Of a DNA stretch of 64,000 nucleotides, positions 47,457 through 59,305 are shown in pieces. Below the pieces are notes generated by a model. The model searched no databases and was not told the origin of the DNA. It worked only from the letters and a program-made list of their open reading frames with translations. This DNA is from Monilinia fructicola. Lineage: Eukaryota; Ascomycota; Leotiomycetes; Helotiales; Sclerotiniaceae. Every line of letters begins with the position of its first letter. Within the stretch, counting starts at the first letter, position 1. Both the position numbers and the translations under genes were made by a program. The DNA is taken from NCBI GenBank assembly GCA_008692225.1, contig VICG01000003.1, positions 1,357,501 to 1,421,500 on the forward strand, written 5' to 3'.

Positions 47457-48077
47457 GATCTAATTGATATATCATGAACACTGAATGGCTTTATATTTGG
47501 GTCGATTAAATCGCGCAGTAGCATCTCGGGATTGAACTCAGTTATATGAAATTGATCAGGTCAAGGTGTTATAAAGGTGTCAATTTCCCAGTTTTTTTCG
47601 AGCCAGGAAATTGCAAGACGGGACAAATCAATATCATATTAATAATAAGGCGAAGATTTTGATGAGAAGAAATCATAACATAAGAATCTTCAATACAATT
47701 TATATTCAGGAAATATATGCTTTTAATCATTCCTTCTCTCTTTGGTTTGTTAAGTGATCGATCTTCTTCCTTCCCGCTCAATGGATCTTCAGAGACCCGT
47801 GGACTGTCATAATTTCCTATGGCGGTGACCTCTATTCACTTGAGATCTTGAATGGAATAACAACTGAACGCCAGTATAAAACTTGGATTTTATTTCACCA
47901 CATATCCAACCCTATCGTACGACATCTTGGTATTCAAACCAACCACTTTTGTGATTTCTTGAATCATTTCATCACAACCACCTCACCCAACCACAGGAAC
48001 ACAAAATAAATCCAAAAAACAAACGGGTAAGCAGTCTGGAATCCATCATATCGGAGCCACAAGGAGATTATATCAAG
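47457..48077. other. Intergenic region
   Basis: About 620 AT-leaning bases with no gene; the final 100 are the leader of array gene 4. Confidence 0.5.
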
Positions 48078-49078
48078 ATGTTATCACCTCAAGTATGGCG
48101 TACTATACGATGGCAAACCGCAATAAATACAGACTACGATGGCGCAGTCCTTGTTGGAGGTCTGGAGAATGAACTTCGGCATTTTGGCGACCCTGATGAA
48201 GAACATGATTTCTGGACAGATCCAACACCATCAAGTTCCTGTCCTGTAAGTATGACTGTTTCAAGATATCTTATAGTTGCCGTCCCTGTGCGTGGTCGCA
48301 AGCTAACCAAAATCTCAATGAATAGTATACACATGAGGGCACAAGAGCTATTGCGACAGCCCAGAAAAAGGAAGAGCAACAAAATTTAAGGGCTTCTTGT
48401 AAATCTTCAACCTTGGGTATCTACAACTACAAGCCCGATACGAGCTCCAAGAGTCCTGACGGGATTGTCGTAGAAGATGAAGGAAAGAAAAATGAAGAGG
48501 AAGAGGACGGCTACAAAATCGAAACAGACGGGGAGCCACTCGAGTTTCATGATGAATGGTTTGAACAAGTCTTGCTAGATAATGAAGAATGTGAGGTAGG
48601 ATTCGATGATTGTGCACAATGTGGAGGGATCTCTAAAGGAATAATTGTCGACGATAACGAAAAGATCAAGAACTGTGAGCACAATACCGAGGATATAGAG
48701 GCAGTATCGACAAGATCCTCCGATACTCGCACAGATCAAGAGGACGAGAACAGTGATGCTGACTTCGAAGAAAGCTTCATCTTAATGTTCAATGAGGAAC
48801 TCGATGTCAAAGGCGATACCGAGGAAACGAAAAATAAGATTTCGTCGACTCAATCCTCTAAAGACAGTTGCTCCTGTCGATGTGGTGAATCTGAATTCAT
48901 CAAGATCGATGACACAGATACAATCAATGGCCTGAATGGAGTTGCGGCGACACCATGTCCTGCTCGGGCTGTTATCGCAGCCCAGCCGGGACTCTGGCGA
49001 GCTATGAGTGCTTGCCGGCCACTTGAAAGAGCACGTCGTCCGCATATTGTAATGCCAGGAAGTTGGCAAGCGGTATGA
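48078..49078 (+). CDS. Array gene 4: acidic Cys-containing protein, divergent C-terminus
   Basis: Unrecognised. Two exons, 48078-48245 and 48326-49078, with an 80-base intron (GTAAGT, branch CTAAC), give 306 aa. After MLSPQVWRTIRWQT the protein is strongly acidic (EEEEDGYKIE, DQEDENSDADFEES). Cysteine pairs occur at DDCAQCGG and DSCSCRCG, which could bind metal, though I see no classical finger. The C-terminus GLWRAMSACRPLERARRP keeps a G-x-W-R...P-L-x-R pattern like the module of its neighbours, but without CWT, so it is a possible, divergent member. No targeting signal. Confidence 0.58.
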
Positions 49079-50611
49079 GCTCATGAGTGATTGTGTGAAC
49101 ATCAGGAAGTTGGTTCAGATTGAAGACAGGTACCTGAGAAGAAAAAACGGCTCGCTATTATACGTCTACATCTTCTTTCTATGGAACTCGAGAAGGCTGT
49201 GTGCTCCTCAGTCCTTGAGCCTGTACGTATATAATGCACCGTGCCACGAAAGATACTCTTCCACAAGGTGTATAGAGGAATTATATCCAAATCATATCTG
49301 CGATTTGAATTCAAACAGGAGGCATTCAAGATTTGAGGTGAAAAGTGATTCTTATGGTTTGGAAAATCACGTTCTTGATGCTTATTTGGCCCATTGATCT
49401 TTCTGTAAGTTGAGAACTTGGGGGCGGTTCCCCGTCTGGCTGTGAGATAGAACTCTCGTGACGGTACAGCAACCACCAAGCAATTCAAACCTTATTCAGA
49501 GTACTTTTTGACATGCTTAGCATGCAATTGCAATGACCAAATCATTTAGCAAAATCGTTTCTGATCAAATCTAGTGTGTGAGTCGAGTCATGTCGGTCAT
49601 CTTACTTTGGCTATAGACCATCGCTGAACTGCGACTATGGAAAAAAACTGCGCTAAATTCCATGTTTATCGGATCTGATAGCGTACTTCTGACAGCTCTG
49701 GTAGAAGGCGGTCTCAAATATCAAAATCAATAGTGGGAGGTAAGAAATGGGGATGGGGGCAAAAACACATGTGAGAGATTATCACAACATTGTGATTCCA
49801 GGATTCTCCATGATCAATGTCTTGGTCTCTTTAGCTTACTTACAAGTTCTTCAGAATGAAAAGTCTCAAGTGAAAGGATTATTATGACATGGAAAACTCC
49901 CGCTTATCTACGAATAGGTATAGAGTGATTTGGGAGAAGTAGAAAAATTGGACGAACAAGTTCGCACGACTTCATACCAGAGTGAAGGTATCAGGTACGT
50001 GCCTCTACCACATGCAGTGTAGGAAAAGACTCTCAAGGGTATGTTAGACATGGTTTTAAACGTTTTAGAGGCATTTACATACATACTGTCATAGACTGCA
50101 TCCTAAGACTCAGCTGACTAGCTCCCAGTTCAGGAGATTGAGTGCCCCACGCAAGCGAGTGTCCCGCTAAAAAATACCGGATCGAACTTTTCTTGATTGA
50201 AAGAATTATAGAAGGAAAGTTCCCTTTCCACGACTGGAAACTAGTCAGCTCAGTCTTCGAATACCGACTATTGGTATACCCAATACTGGCAATTAGTTCA
50301 TGAACCAGACCAAAGTCATGACTCAATGCCGACTATTAGGTCATGACTTCGTCTAAAGACATGACCCAATTCCGACGATCGGTATATGAATTAGTACCAA
50401 AGACATGACTAGGCCTTCTACTACAAATCGAAGATTCTATTTAATTGAGATACCCCCCAAGTTCACATCAATGTTTTGAAATATCCATATCATTCACAAA
50501 CATTGAATCATCTCCAAAATACTCTACGATCATCTCAAGCATATTTTCTACTTTTGTACAACAAAATCTACTCCCTCGACAACAAATCTTGTACACATAC
50601 CTACTACAACA
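49079..50611. other. Intergenic region with a repeated GTCATGAC-type block
   Basis: About 1.5 kb without a supported gene. A block of imperfect repeats at 50250-50420 lies upstream of array gene 5 and is described separately. Elsewhere I see nothing. Confidence 0.5.
50250..50420. repeat. Imperfect ~45-50 bp repeats carrying TCATGAC
   Basis: Three to four imperfect units share AAAGACATGACCCAATTCCG-type sequence followed by a CCGACTATTGG-like word. The best core is the perfect 10-base palindrome AGTCATGACT at 50314-50323, overlapping an AP-1-like TGACTCA. The block ends about 190 bases before the ATG of array gene 5, so it could be a clustered operator; this is inference. Confidence 0.7.
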
Positions 50612-50935
50612 ATGCCATCTAAGATGGCCGAGTCCTTACCAATGGACAAAGCCTCCATTCTAGAGAAAGCCGAGTCTACGAACAAGATATACGGTTACGT
50701 GTTTGAAATGAAACTCCCAAAAGATTTTGAGGCACGCGAGAAGAGAATTGTTGATTTCGAAGATGCCGTACTTCGCAGAAAGATTTATCAGATACTCGCA
50801 AATGATACTTCCAAGGCATTCCAGATACCAACACGCAAAGTCACTCCAGAGATGATTAAAGCACGAGCTTTTGGCTTCTCTGTCCTTGATTGTGTTGGAA
50901 ATACTAGTCAGTTGGACACAGAGCAAAGCGGATGA
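50612..50935 (+). CDS. Array gene 5: small helical protein, no shared module
   Basis: Unrecognised, 107 aa, single exon. It is Lys/Glu-rich and mostly helical in appearance (DFEAREKRIVDFEDAVLRRK, then IPTRKVTPEMIKARAFGF), with little low complexity. It lacks the LRxCW module seen in most neighbours; either a downstream exon was missed or this gene is unrelated. MPSKMAESLP is the first ATG after a CAACAATG context, which favours this start. The regulatory-looking repeats lie just upstream. Confidence 0.5.
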   Translation: MPSKMAESLPMDKASILEKAESTNKIYGYVFEMKLPKDFEAREKRIVDFEDAVLRRKIYQILANDTSKAFQIPTRKVTPEMIKARAFGFSVLDCVGNTSQLDTEQSG

Positions 50936-51691
50936 AAAAATGGTGAACCATCAGATTCGTAAGGGGAGAAGTCATTGTCGCCAAAAGCTTCCGTAAGGAT
51001 TCTTGAATGACAATATCACGTTGGGAAAAATGAGAGGTGGAAATAAGGAAGGAGGCAATGTGCGGTCAGATGGATGGATTATTTCAATCTATGGGACGAT
51101 TGGGACGGCTAGATCAAGAAATTTTCGGGAATCTGAGATCGAAGATTCTATTTCTGGTGTACATATATTAGCCTGAACAATGATGCTAATTGATGTAACT
51201 TCCATCGAGAAATAATCTGAGATGTATATTCATTTTACCTGGTGATGAAAATTGTGAACCCGCAACTACTTAGAATTCAGCATGACAAACAAGACATAGT
51301 GATATCTGGGAATTTCAAGACAGATAGGAGTCAATAAGTGACAGTCATGCCTATTCATTGAATATTTCAGTAACCTTGAATGTTAGTAGATGATAATCTC
51401 CATATAGATTTAGATCATATGCCTATAATTGGGAACTTGCTCAAAAAGCCCTGCATGATATTACGAAACTTGCATTTTACTACTGTATTATCGCATTTTG
51501 ACGTAAAACTGACATCTAACTTTGAGGCTAAAGATACCTAGTAGTCAATAGTCTCCAAATCTCCCTTAGAAAATTTAGACTCGTATGCCTCAAACTTAAT
51601 CTATTCATACATGACACACACATTAATTGAGCAGTAGTTAGATCACGAGACCTCTGGGAAAGTATTTAAATTGAGCTTGCAGCAGTTTCTC
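50936..51691. other. Intergenic region
   Basis: About 750 bases without visible gene or repeat. Confidence 0.5.
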
Positions 51692-52078
51692 ATGGCAGAT
51701 CAGGCGAACCTCCTGAAGTATTCTTCCAACTCAAAATCAAGGCTGAAAGAAATCAACTCGCTCACACCCAAGGCTATCATAGCAACCGCAAATATGCCAC
51801 CTCAACGAAAATCTCCAACAACTTCAACATCGAGCAAGACCGGCAGGCCCCAGCTTTCGGCTTCCCGAAGAGCTAGAACACCTCTCCCATCCTCCCCTGT
51901 CCCCAAACGCTTCGAACATGGAACTTACTCATATCAAGTCTGGATGTGGCACAAGTCAAATCTTAGAAGAAGGGGAATCACAGCCGATATTCGTGAGCCT
52001 ACTGCCGCAGAAGAGACATTGAAACATCGGTGCGTGAGATTGAGTTGCCTTCGATGGTCACAAAGCTATAGTGATTAG
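51692..52078 (+). CDS. Array gene 6: basic Ser/Pro/Thr-rich protein with SNLRRR motif
   Basis: Unrecognised, up to 128 aa from the ATG at 51692; a second ATG at 51794 (MPPQRKSPTT) is an alternative start. A basic Ser/Thr/Pro-rich stretch (SSKTGRPQLSASRRARTPLP) leads to YQVWMWHKSNLRRRGIT, the shared module with Arg in place of Cys. After LKHR a possible donor GTGCGT at 52030 and acceptor at 52118 would replace the last 16 residues and end at 52149; I cannot decide between the two ends. Unlike most neighbours it is basic rather than acidic. Confidence 0.5.
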   Translation: MADQANLLKYSSNSKSRLKEINSLTPKAIIATANMPPQRKSPTTSTSSKTGRPQLSASRRARTPLPSSPVPKRFEHGTYSYQVWMWHKSNLRRRGITADIREPTAAEETLKHRCVRLSCLRWSQSYSD

Positions 52079-52149
52079 GAGTAATTCGGATACCTCTGGC
52101 ACAGTCTTGATATGATAGCGTTGCGGCAATGTCATACTGTAAAGGATAA

Positions 52150-52903
52150 CCTGGGAGAGGATCTTCTTGGAAAAAAACTACCTTTGGAATATCTGCGTTG
52201 GAAATGGATTGTTGGAGAAAGCAATAGAGGGTGGACAGAGTAGGGATTTGTGTTCAAGTCTCCTATTCTGGTGTGATATAGTTTGGACTTGACAGATTGG
52301 GTTTGCCAAAAGAGGCAATAGCATGTAGCAGATATCATCACATCACATCAATCCATTGCTTCTTCCCATTGCCAAAGCTCTCGTTGTTCGTTTGAATACC
52401 ATCTGCCATGATACTCTGTTCTTTATAATGTGAAGAATTTAATGACTAAAAAAGTGCTGCCGTCAATTCCTCCACTTAATCTAGACAATCAATTACTTTT
52501 CATACATGGCTTCATGAAAGCCAAACAATGGAAGCAATTTTACTTTTAATGGAGGGAATTTCACCTAATGTGAGTCAGAGATGGGACATCGGACGAGATG
52601 GTTTACTTGAAAATATTCACTTCGACGAAAAGAGATTTTTTGGGACAAAACGCGTCTTGCAGTTCTTTCAAGATTCTCGACCCAACCTTTTCAATTTTGC
52701 CACCAACTAACTGAGATATCAAAAAACACATTGGATATTATTGTGGCTACAAGGTATGAAGAATATATAAAATGAATATGGCCTTTAGATCAGAATATTG
52801 ACTGGTTTGATAGACATTACTCCATAGATCTGAGCCGAAAACCGAAGATCGAAAATCCACAACCTCACATCCTCTTCGAATTTATCCACGCCTTTCAACC
52901 ATA
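52150..52903. other. Intergenic region
   Basis: About 750 bases. A 60-codon open stretch at 52528-52710 has no support. The leader of array gene 7 occupies the end. Confidence 0.5.
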
Positions 52904-53749
52904 ATGGAAACTTCTGTTCCAGACCTAGATCCGTCCCTAATCGACCCAGCACTCATCGACTCATCACTCAATGCTATAACAGATGATGCAAAGCTAGGTG
53001 AAAACATAGTTGAAGGACAAGTCTTTGATAATAATGAGGACAGCGCGGTCTCTGAGCGTGAAGAGCAAGCTGGGTACCACATTTCAGATGAAAGAAACAA
53101 CGATATGATTGAGGTGGACTTGGTACGCAGCTTGGGAATTAGTCTGATGGGCGACAATGACGCTTCTGGTAGCAATAACACCAATGTGTCTGTACCAAAC
53201 AGAAACGAGGAATATTCTGAGCAGGAGTATTGTGAGTCCATCTCAGATGACGAATACATTTCAGCATCTGAGTATAGTGACGAAGAAGATTTGGCAAACA
53301 TTGAAGAGTCATTGCGACAAGGCGAAGAAGCACGATTAGCTGATCAATTGGCATTCAGCGGAACACCCCTGAATATTCGAATTCCAACTTCACCATCACC
53401 ACCTTCGTACTCGCCACCCCCAACACCAGTTTTAAGACTAGCTCCATTGTTTCCACCTGGTGTCAACATACCAGCAGCTGGCTTCTTTGAAGATCCAGTG
53501 CGGTTCGCCACCCGAATTAATGCTCGTAAGGTTCGAATGCATGAGGCGCGAATTACAATCGGTGAGGACCGGCTTAGACAGCTTCCAGGGTCATGGTGGT
53601 GCCGATGCCCCAAAGTTCCGACATCTCTTAGGAGATGTTGGACTCCATATGATATGTTTGATGCATATTTGGAGAATACTTTGGTTGCCATCCACGACCA
53701 CGGAGCGAAGGAAGCAGAGCTGAAGAAAGGTGCTGAGGTCATCGAATGA
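52904..53749 (+). CDS. Array gene 7: acidic protein with SLRRCWT C-terminus
   Basis: Unrecognised, 281 aa, single exon. The N-terminal 150 residues are acidic (METSVPDLDPSLIDPALIDS..., ASEYSDEEDLANIEES), followed by a Pro-rich segment PTSPSPPSYSPPPTP and a basic stretch INARKVRMHEARITIGED. The module then reads WWCRCPKVPTSLRRCWTPYD, with a helical tail DAYLENTLVAIHDHG. Compared with array genes 1 and 9 the I-x-x-x-x-V-R block sits a few residues further from LRRCWT (39 rather than 32-33). Three cysteines cluster in the module. No signal peptide. Acidic plus Pro-rich plus basic C-terminus suggests a nuclear or chromatin-linked role at most, which is inference. Confidence 0.65.
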   Translation: METSVPDLDPSLIDPALIDSSLNAITDDAKLGENIVEGQVFDNNEDSAVSEREEQAGYHISDERNNDMIEVDLVRSLGISLMGDNDASGSNNTNVSVPNRNEEYSEQEYCESISDDEYISASEYSDEEDLANIEESLRQGEEARLADQLAFSGTPLNIRIPTSPSPPSYSPPPTPVLRLAPLFPPGVNIPAAGFFEDPVRFATRINARKVRMHEARITIGEDRLRQLPGSWWCRCPKVPTSLRRCWTPYDMFDAYLENTLVAIHDHGAKEAELKKGAEVIE

Positions 53750-55613
53750 TTGGATGTTCACAACGATAAAATGATCACGCATTACAAAGAGTAGACATAA
53801 TTGTTGTTCTCGGCTCCCGCATGTATCACGAGGTCATTTTTGTAATAGTCAAAATTAGTCTAATGGATCCACTTTTTCTCGCTTATTTTAAACTTCTCCC
53901 CTGATTCGAACATCGCAAGGTCTCATGAAGCTACTATCAATCTAATTACTAGCAAAACTGCGTGGAATGACCTATACCAACAGAGGAAATACTCACTATT
54001 GAACTTGGGACAAAGGTTTCTGTCCATAATGTTATCAGGGCTAAAAGTCATTTGGCTCCGGCATTTGGCTAAACTACGATTCATCACGTCCTAGGCTAGA
54101 TAAATCCACTGGCTTAGTGTTAGAATAAAGATGACGCATCTCCAGAAAAGGGTTCGAACAGATTTATGCAAGCTGCGTTTAATGCAAGAATACGGAAGAG
54201 AATTGCTCTGCGAAATACTCAAATACAGCTTGTGATACCATCATGCACGTGCGAGATCACCTTCAATTGTCAATAGATCGCCAATAAACCTTTTTCAGTC
54301 AAGGAAAACCTCAAGATATATCAGACTCTGTGCACTGAATGATCTTCATGTCGTTTTTGTGATGTGTTTCGCGGTGTTGATCGACTTAGTTTATGATATC
54401 TAATAACATTGTTTTCCTGCTTTGCCCTTCTATGTCTTAGACTATCATTTCTAACGTCGTATAAACTAGTCTATTCCTCCACATACCGGTATATTCACAA
54501 TGCATCTGTAGATATCCTCATTATTATTTTAAGGTTTCAATGCATAGACTTGTAGATGACTTGTTAGCTTCATTTTGGTTAGTATACACCAGTTCATATG
54601 GAAATGCAGGGTATCAATGATTTCCAAGATCCTTTATACTCCGGAGGATACTATAATGTTTCACCGATAGATGATTTACTTCTCCGTAAGATGGCACAAT
54701 GGGCCGTGTAATATGGTGTATGTACAGAATTGAAAGATTTCGTCATGATGATAGGAATATGTTCTCAGGAATCAGATGGATTTCCGCAGAAGATATGATC
54801 CCAAGAAGTATCGTGATATAAAGCATTTTATTTAGAACAGCTCCCAACATGCGTGTACCTTGAGTGAAAATCAAGTTCCTCGGACCGCTGATACGTTTTC
54901 ATCGCGTCCACGCCACAGGAGTCAATATGGTTGGGTCTCAAAACAAGAACACCTCGCTCAAGTAGTCAAGGCTGATACTAAAGATGAAAGCCCAATTTTA
55001 AGTGATATCGGCACTGGGTGGTTCCCCAGAGTCGAAATCTCGATTTAATAATTCAAACAGGAGATATAATCAGTTTCCGAGATATGTACAGAGTTGAGCA
55101 TTGTCATCGTCCAGATCTCCGTAACGACTAGATCATTGATGGAATTTTTCAATCGAACTTTTCACAGGTGATAGAAGGATGGCTTTTGGGATGAACCAAT
55201 TCGCAGAAGATTTGTAGTTTTAAATGCTTATATTAGATGTTTAGAATTTACTTCTCAGCACGCGAAGGATGATTTAGTTATGATCCATGAGATATTGTAT
55301 CCATGTAGTGGTGAAGAATTCTTAAGCATGCACCTTCCTTCTTTGAACAATCGAGAATATAGTATTTTGCAAGCTCCTCTAAGTTGTTGTCGATTTTCTT
55401 TTGGAAAGAGCGAGGATATCTCTTGCATATTTGTATGCTAGATGGGATGATGTGCCTAGCGAAACTCCTCAGTCAAGAACATCACTCACATCATCGACTC
55501 ATACCAGCTTTTGGAATATAAAGTATATTATACTTTCATTTATATCCCTCTTTTGAGCCATTTCGAGTCGTCCCCAAAAGTAAATAGAGATTCCGAAGCA
55601 ATCGCAGGCCAAA
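53750..55613. other. Intergenic region, possible decayed member
   Basis: The longest gap in the array (about 1.9 kb). A 62-codon frame at 54860-55048 (RHRSQYGWVSKQEHLAQVV) has mild coding flavour and a G-W-V segment faintly like the shared module, but no start, splice or full motif. I regard it as unproven. Confidence 0.4.
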
Positions 55614-56767
55614 ATGACACTTCATCATCTCACTCACTCTCAGCGTGATGCTCCAGAGGCACATATAGTATCAAATCACCAAGAACGAAGTCCACGACGA
55701 ACTCTAAGCTGGAGACGCCGAGATAAGAATAACAACCAGCTACCTGCTCATAGAGTTATGACCATGCTATCAAGTGGAAATGTTCCAAATGACGGGAATA
55801 TAAATTTCGAAGACAATCAAAAATCTCAGCAAGCTCACAATAGCAGCATAATGCGTTCGAATAGCCACCATGGCACGATGACTGGCTGCAATCCAAACGA
55901 CAGCTCCAAGACATACGATCACTCGATTTCAAACAATAGACGGTCTTTCACCGGCCATATCGCTACCAGTAGCTCAACTGTTCTGGCCACAATGTTATCA
56001 TTTACCAAGCCTAACTTCACGATGCGAAGAAATAACCAAGTAGGAAAAGTCTTTTCTCACTATCATAAAACTAAAGCTAATGTTTATAGAACCTGGCTTG
56101 TAATCCCGTTACAACTCAGCCCAGAAACTCTGTACGCAGGGAAAGAAGCTTAAGTCCTGGTGCGGTGGTTGATAGACAAGAAGTCAAAGGAGTTACTGAA
56201 GGAAACGAGGTCTCCCAAGAAACTAATAACCCAGTACCGATATGCTTAAGCAAAGTAAACAGTCAGATTCAGGGAGGGGGGACGGTTACAATCAGGGGAA
56301 GCGATCTTACTGGGATGTCATCTGTGGCATTTCATAATAAACCCAAGCGTGATATCGAGTTTGAAAGGTACATAAAAAGGATTCCCCTTAAGAGTTGGAT
56401 CAGTCGTTTCAATGATATGCAGAGAAAGCCCAAGTCTGCCCGAAGTAAGAAATGCACAAGGAAGCTTCCAATTTCTGGGCGGTTATTTGCATCAAGAAAG
56501 TCTGAATACATGAAACTAGGACTGGAGCTCTCATACGAAGAAGTTAAAACAGCCGACTGGAAACTTCAAGCTTCTACATCTCCAAACTTCAATACTGGAA
56601 GGGCTAGAAAGGCTAAACCGGGGAACTCTAATCTACGGTATTGCTTGACATATACCAATCAAGCTTCGAATGATACTCTTGAGAGTACCTGCGACTGGAC
56701 TTATGATAGAGTGAGACGTTGGCTGTTTTTTGGGGATTACAGCACGCTATGCAACAGTTTTGAGTAG
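55614..56767 (+). CDS. Array gene 8: basic protein with SNLRYCLTY C-terminus
   Basis: Unrecognised, 357 aa from two exons, 55614-56039 and 56120-56767. The 80-base intron is GTAGGA...CTCAG, and splicing joins NNQ to PRNSVRRE and removes an in-frame stop. The N-terminal half is Ser/Asn/His-rich and probably disordered; the C-terminal half is basic with RFNDMQRKPKSARSKKCTRK and GLELSYEEVKTADWKLQ. The module reads KPGNSNLRYCLTYTN, with Leu in place of Trp, followed by a Trp-rich extension (CDWTYDRVRRWLFFGD). The donor is weak (GTAGGA), so an unspliced pair of shorter frames is the alternative. No targeting signal. Confidence 0.55.
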
Positions 56768-57340
56768 TGCACTTGATATTCTAGCATTCCTGTTATCTTG
56801 TTTGATAGTCAGCATCTCTGATTACAGCAAGTATCTGAGTTTCAGTTCAATATATCTAGACCAATAAACCAGCGAGTAATAGTTATGAACTTTCAAACTG
56901 TTCATGGTGGTATTTAACCATCATTCTATGATTCATTTTGTCTTTTCACTGTTTTGGTGAACTTGAAACGACGTATACATTTGAGTTACGGCACAGTTTA
57001 TTATTCTATTCAAAATCCAGACTCTGTCATCTTGTGCAAAGCATCACTGTCATAAAAAGGTTTATTGAAGATGGGCTTTCCGGAGCCGTACTAGACGCAG
57101 AAATACTATATAATTAACCTGATCGCCCCAGTGGTTAAACATCTTCTATACACCACTGTTTATCCATGAAAACTAATTACAACACGCTTTGAATACTCCG
57201 TTGATTGTCATAACTGAGAGATTTATCTATTCTTGAAAACTGATAGAAGTGAAGGGACTCACAACATTGTCTTGGCTTCTCTTGTGATTCTCTGGATATA
57301 TAAAAGGAATATTGCTTCTATATCGCTACATTTGTGCAAT
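56768..57340. other. Intergenic region
   Basis: About 570 AT-leaning bases with no visible feature beyond the leader of array gene 9. Confidence 0.5.
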
Positions 57341-58364
57341 ATGCCCACAAAAGCTATAAATGAAGAATATGGGACACAGAGAGAACTTGCAAGTTCTAAT
57401 CAACTTATTGAAACGGATGAGATTGTAATGAGCAGAGGACAGAGTCTATCGGATGTTTCTCATTCGGTAGGAAAAACAACATCTCCCTCAAAAATTGAAC
57501 AGTTGAAGACATATACTGATTGATTTCAATTAGATTGACAGACCGATATCACCGAGAAACTTCCTTAGCTCATCACCATTGTCACAGATGACCCCAGAAG
57601 GCTCACTGGATGTATCAGAGCTACCAGTATTATCAGACTCAACGACTCAATCATACTTATCTCCACAACCAAGTAGTCTCAGAGTAGGAGATCTAGAGGA
57701 ACGATGTAGATTTGACTTCGAAATGCTCCGAAATGCACTCGAGGAAACTCTCGATACTACTCGGGGAGATGGCAAGGAAAATGCTGATGATAACAGTGGT
57801 ACAATAGAAGAATTGGGGGCCAATGAAGAAGACTCTTTGCTAAAAATCACATTCTTGGAGGTCTCGGAGGAAGAACATGGCAATGTCGAAGAAAATGTGA
57901 GCGATGAGGATTACCTCTATCATGATGAAACACCCCAAAGAGAGGTGCCTGGCCATCCAAATCCCTGGACAGCGGAACAAGCAGAAGAGCCCCTTTTCAA
58001 AGAAAATCTCTTTGAAAATCCTCTACAAGCTCTTGAAGATCAAGAGAATGGTCTTGATATCCGACTGGCTGAGCAATCTACACCGGCTACCCCAAAAATT
58101 ACACCTTGTCTATTATCCAGAACCTGGCTCACCCGTTTCCTCGCCAGAAAACCCAAAGGCAGGCGCCGTATGCCCAATAGACCTGGAAAATTCGTCAGCC
58201 CTCCTGGTAGTCAGCTATTGTCTCTGATTGTGCATGGGATCAGAACAAATGGAGTACGTCCAACAAGAAGAGATATTGAACTTCAACGTCATCCAGCTTT
58301 GGGTCAATACGTGTCGTTTTCTAGTCCTCTTAGGCACTGTTGGACGTACACATCATCCAAATGA
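57341..58364 (+). CDS. Array gene 9: acidic protein with SPLRHCWT C-terminus
   Basis: Unrecognised, 318 aa. Exon 1 is 57341-57466 (MPTKAINEEYGTQREL), then a 67-base intron (GTAGGA...ACTGAT...TTAG), and exon 2 is 57534-58364. The middle is acidic (EELGANEEDSLLK, LEVSEEEHGNVEENVSDED) with a basic stretch LTRFLARKPKGRRRMPNRP near residue 230. The C-terminus LIVHGIRTNGVRPT ... GQYVSFSSPLRHCWTYTSSK aligns with array gene 1 (GIKTTRVKHT ... GRFLCVKPSPLRKCWTF) with nearly equal spacing. This is the clearest evidence of common ancestry in the array. Confidence 0.65.
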
Positions 58365-59305
58365 AGACTTTGATCTGTGGTTTTGGTTGGATGTAGTCAG
58401 AGACTATGAGACGACATGTTGTTTTATGTGTGTAGAGTATTTGGTGGCATCTCAACACATGGGTGGATAGTAATGTCATCGGTCACTTCAAGCGTAAAGC
58501 TGCAATTTAGTATACTAGACGAGGTCTTTCAGATCGTATGATAGGTCTTCCTCTCTGTTTCATGTATCTATGGAATTTAGGAGGAAATTCAAAATACTAT
58601 TTGCTTGATTAAGAACGCCTAATGTGACGTTTATTTGATCTCATCTTCCTCCAACGCCCTCACGGTGTGACCTCGAACTATTGAAGAGCTGTTTTACAGA
58701 GTGCGAGAGCATAGGAAAGAGCATATGTATAAACTCTACCAGTTCATATAGTGACATATAGACCTCAGGCTAAAACCTAATGAACACACCCGTGGACCAT
58801 CTTATTCGTTTGTCTTGGGATATATGTAAAGCTTGAGTTGTGTCTAGCTGTTGGAGATGGTAACCTATTTTTAGATATCTAGGCATCATACAATCAATTA
58901 TAAATTGGATTCAATGTAGTACGATTAGGTGAAATTGAAATCTTGTGTTTCTCAGAGATTAGCAATAATTTTGCCAAAAAATTAACTTGAGATCATCAAG
59001 AAGTTGAACATTCATGTTATCTCAACCAAGTTATGGTGAAGGTGAATGAATATAGGTATAGATTGATGGAGCAGTTCTGCTTTTATCCGAGGCTATCATG
59101 TGAATGCTTGTAAATAGGTTCAGCTTTCAATATATCATTCACTTTTCGATCTGATCAATCGCTTCTCTGCACAATATAGCTTTAAAAGCGTCTTTTCCGT
59201 TCATCCTTCCGTCTATTAATATTCCAACAGAACGCTCCAAATTATACAGAATTTGGAAAACCGACTTACAACACAACAAGAACCATCAAATTAAGAGAAA
59301 TATCA
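58365..59305. other. Intergenic region
   Basis: About 940 bases with no gene; a pyrimidine-rich leader precedes the ATG at 59306. Confidence 0.5.

Noticed and set aside
52882..53301. Ser-rich minus-strand frame opposite array gene 7
   Set aside because: It mirrors the acidic plus-strand coding sequence; the plus strand carries the start context and the C-terminal module.
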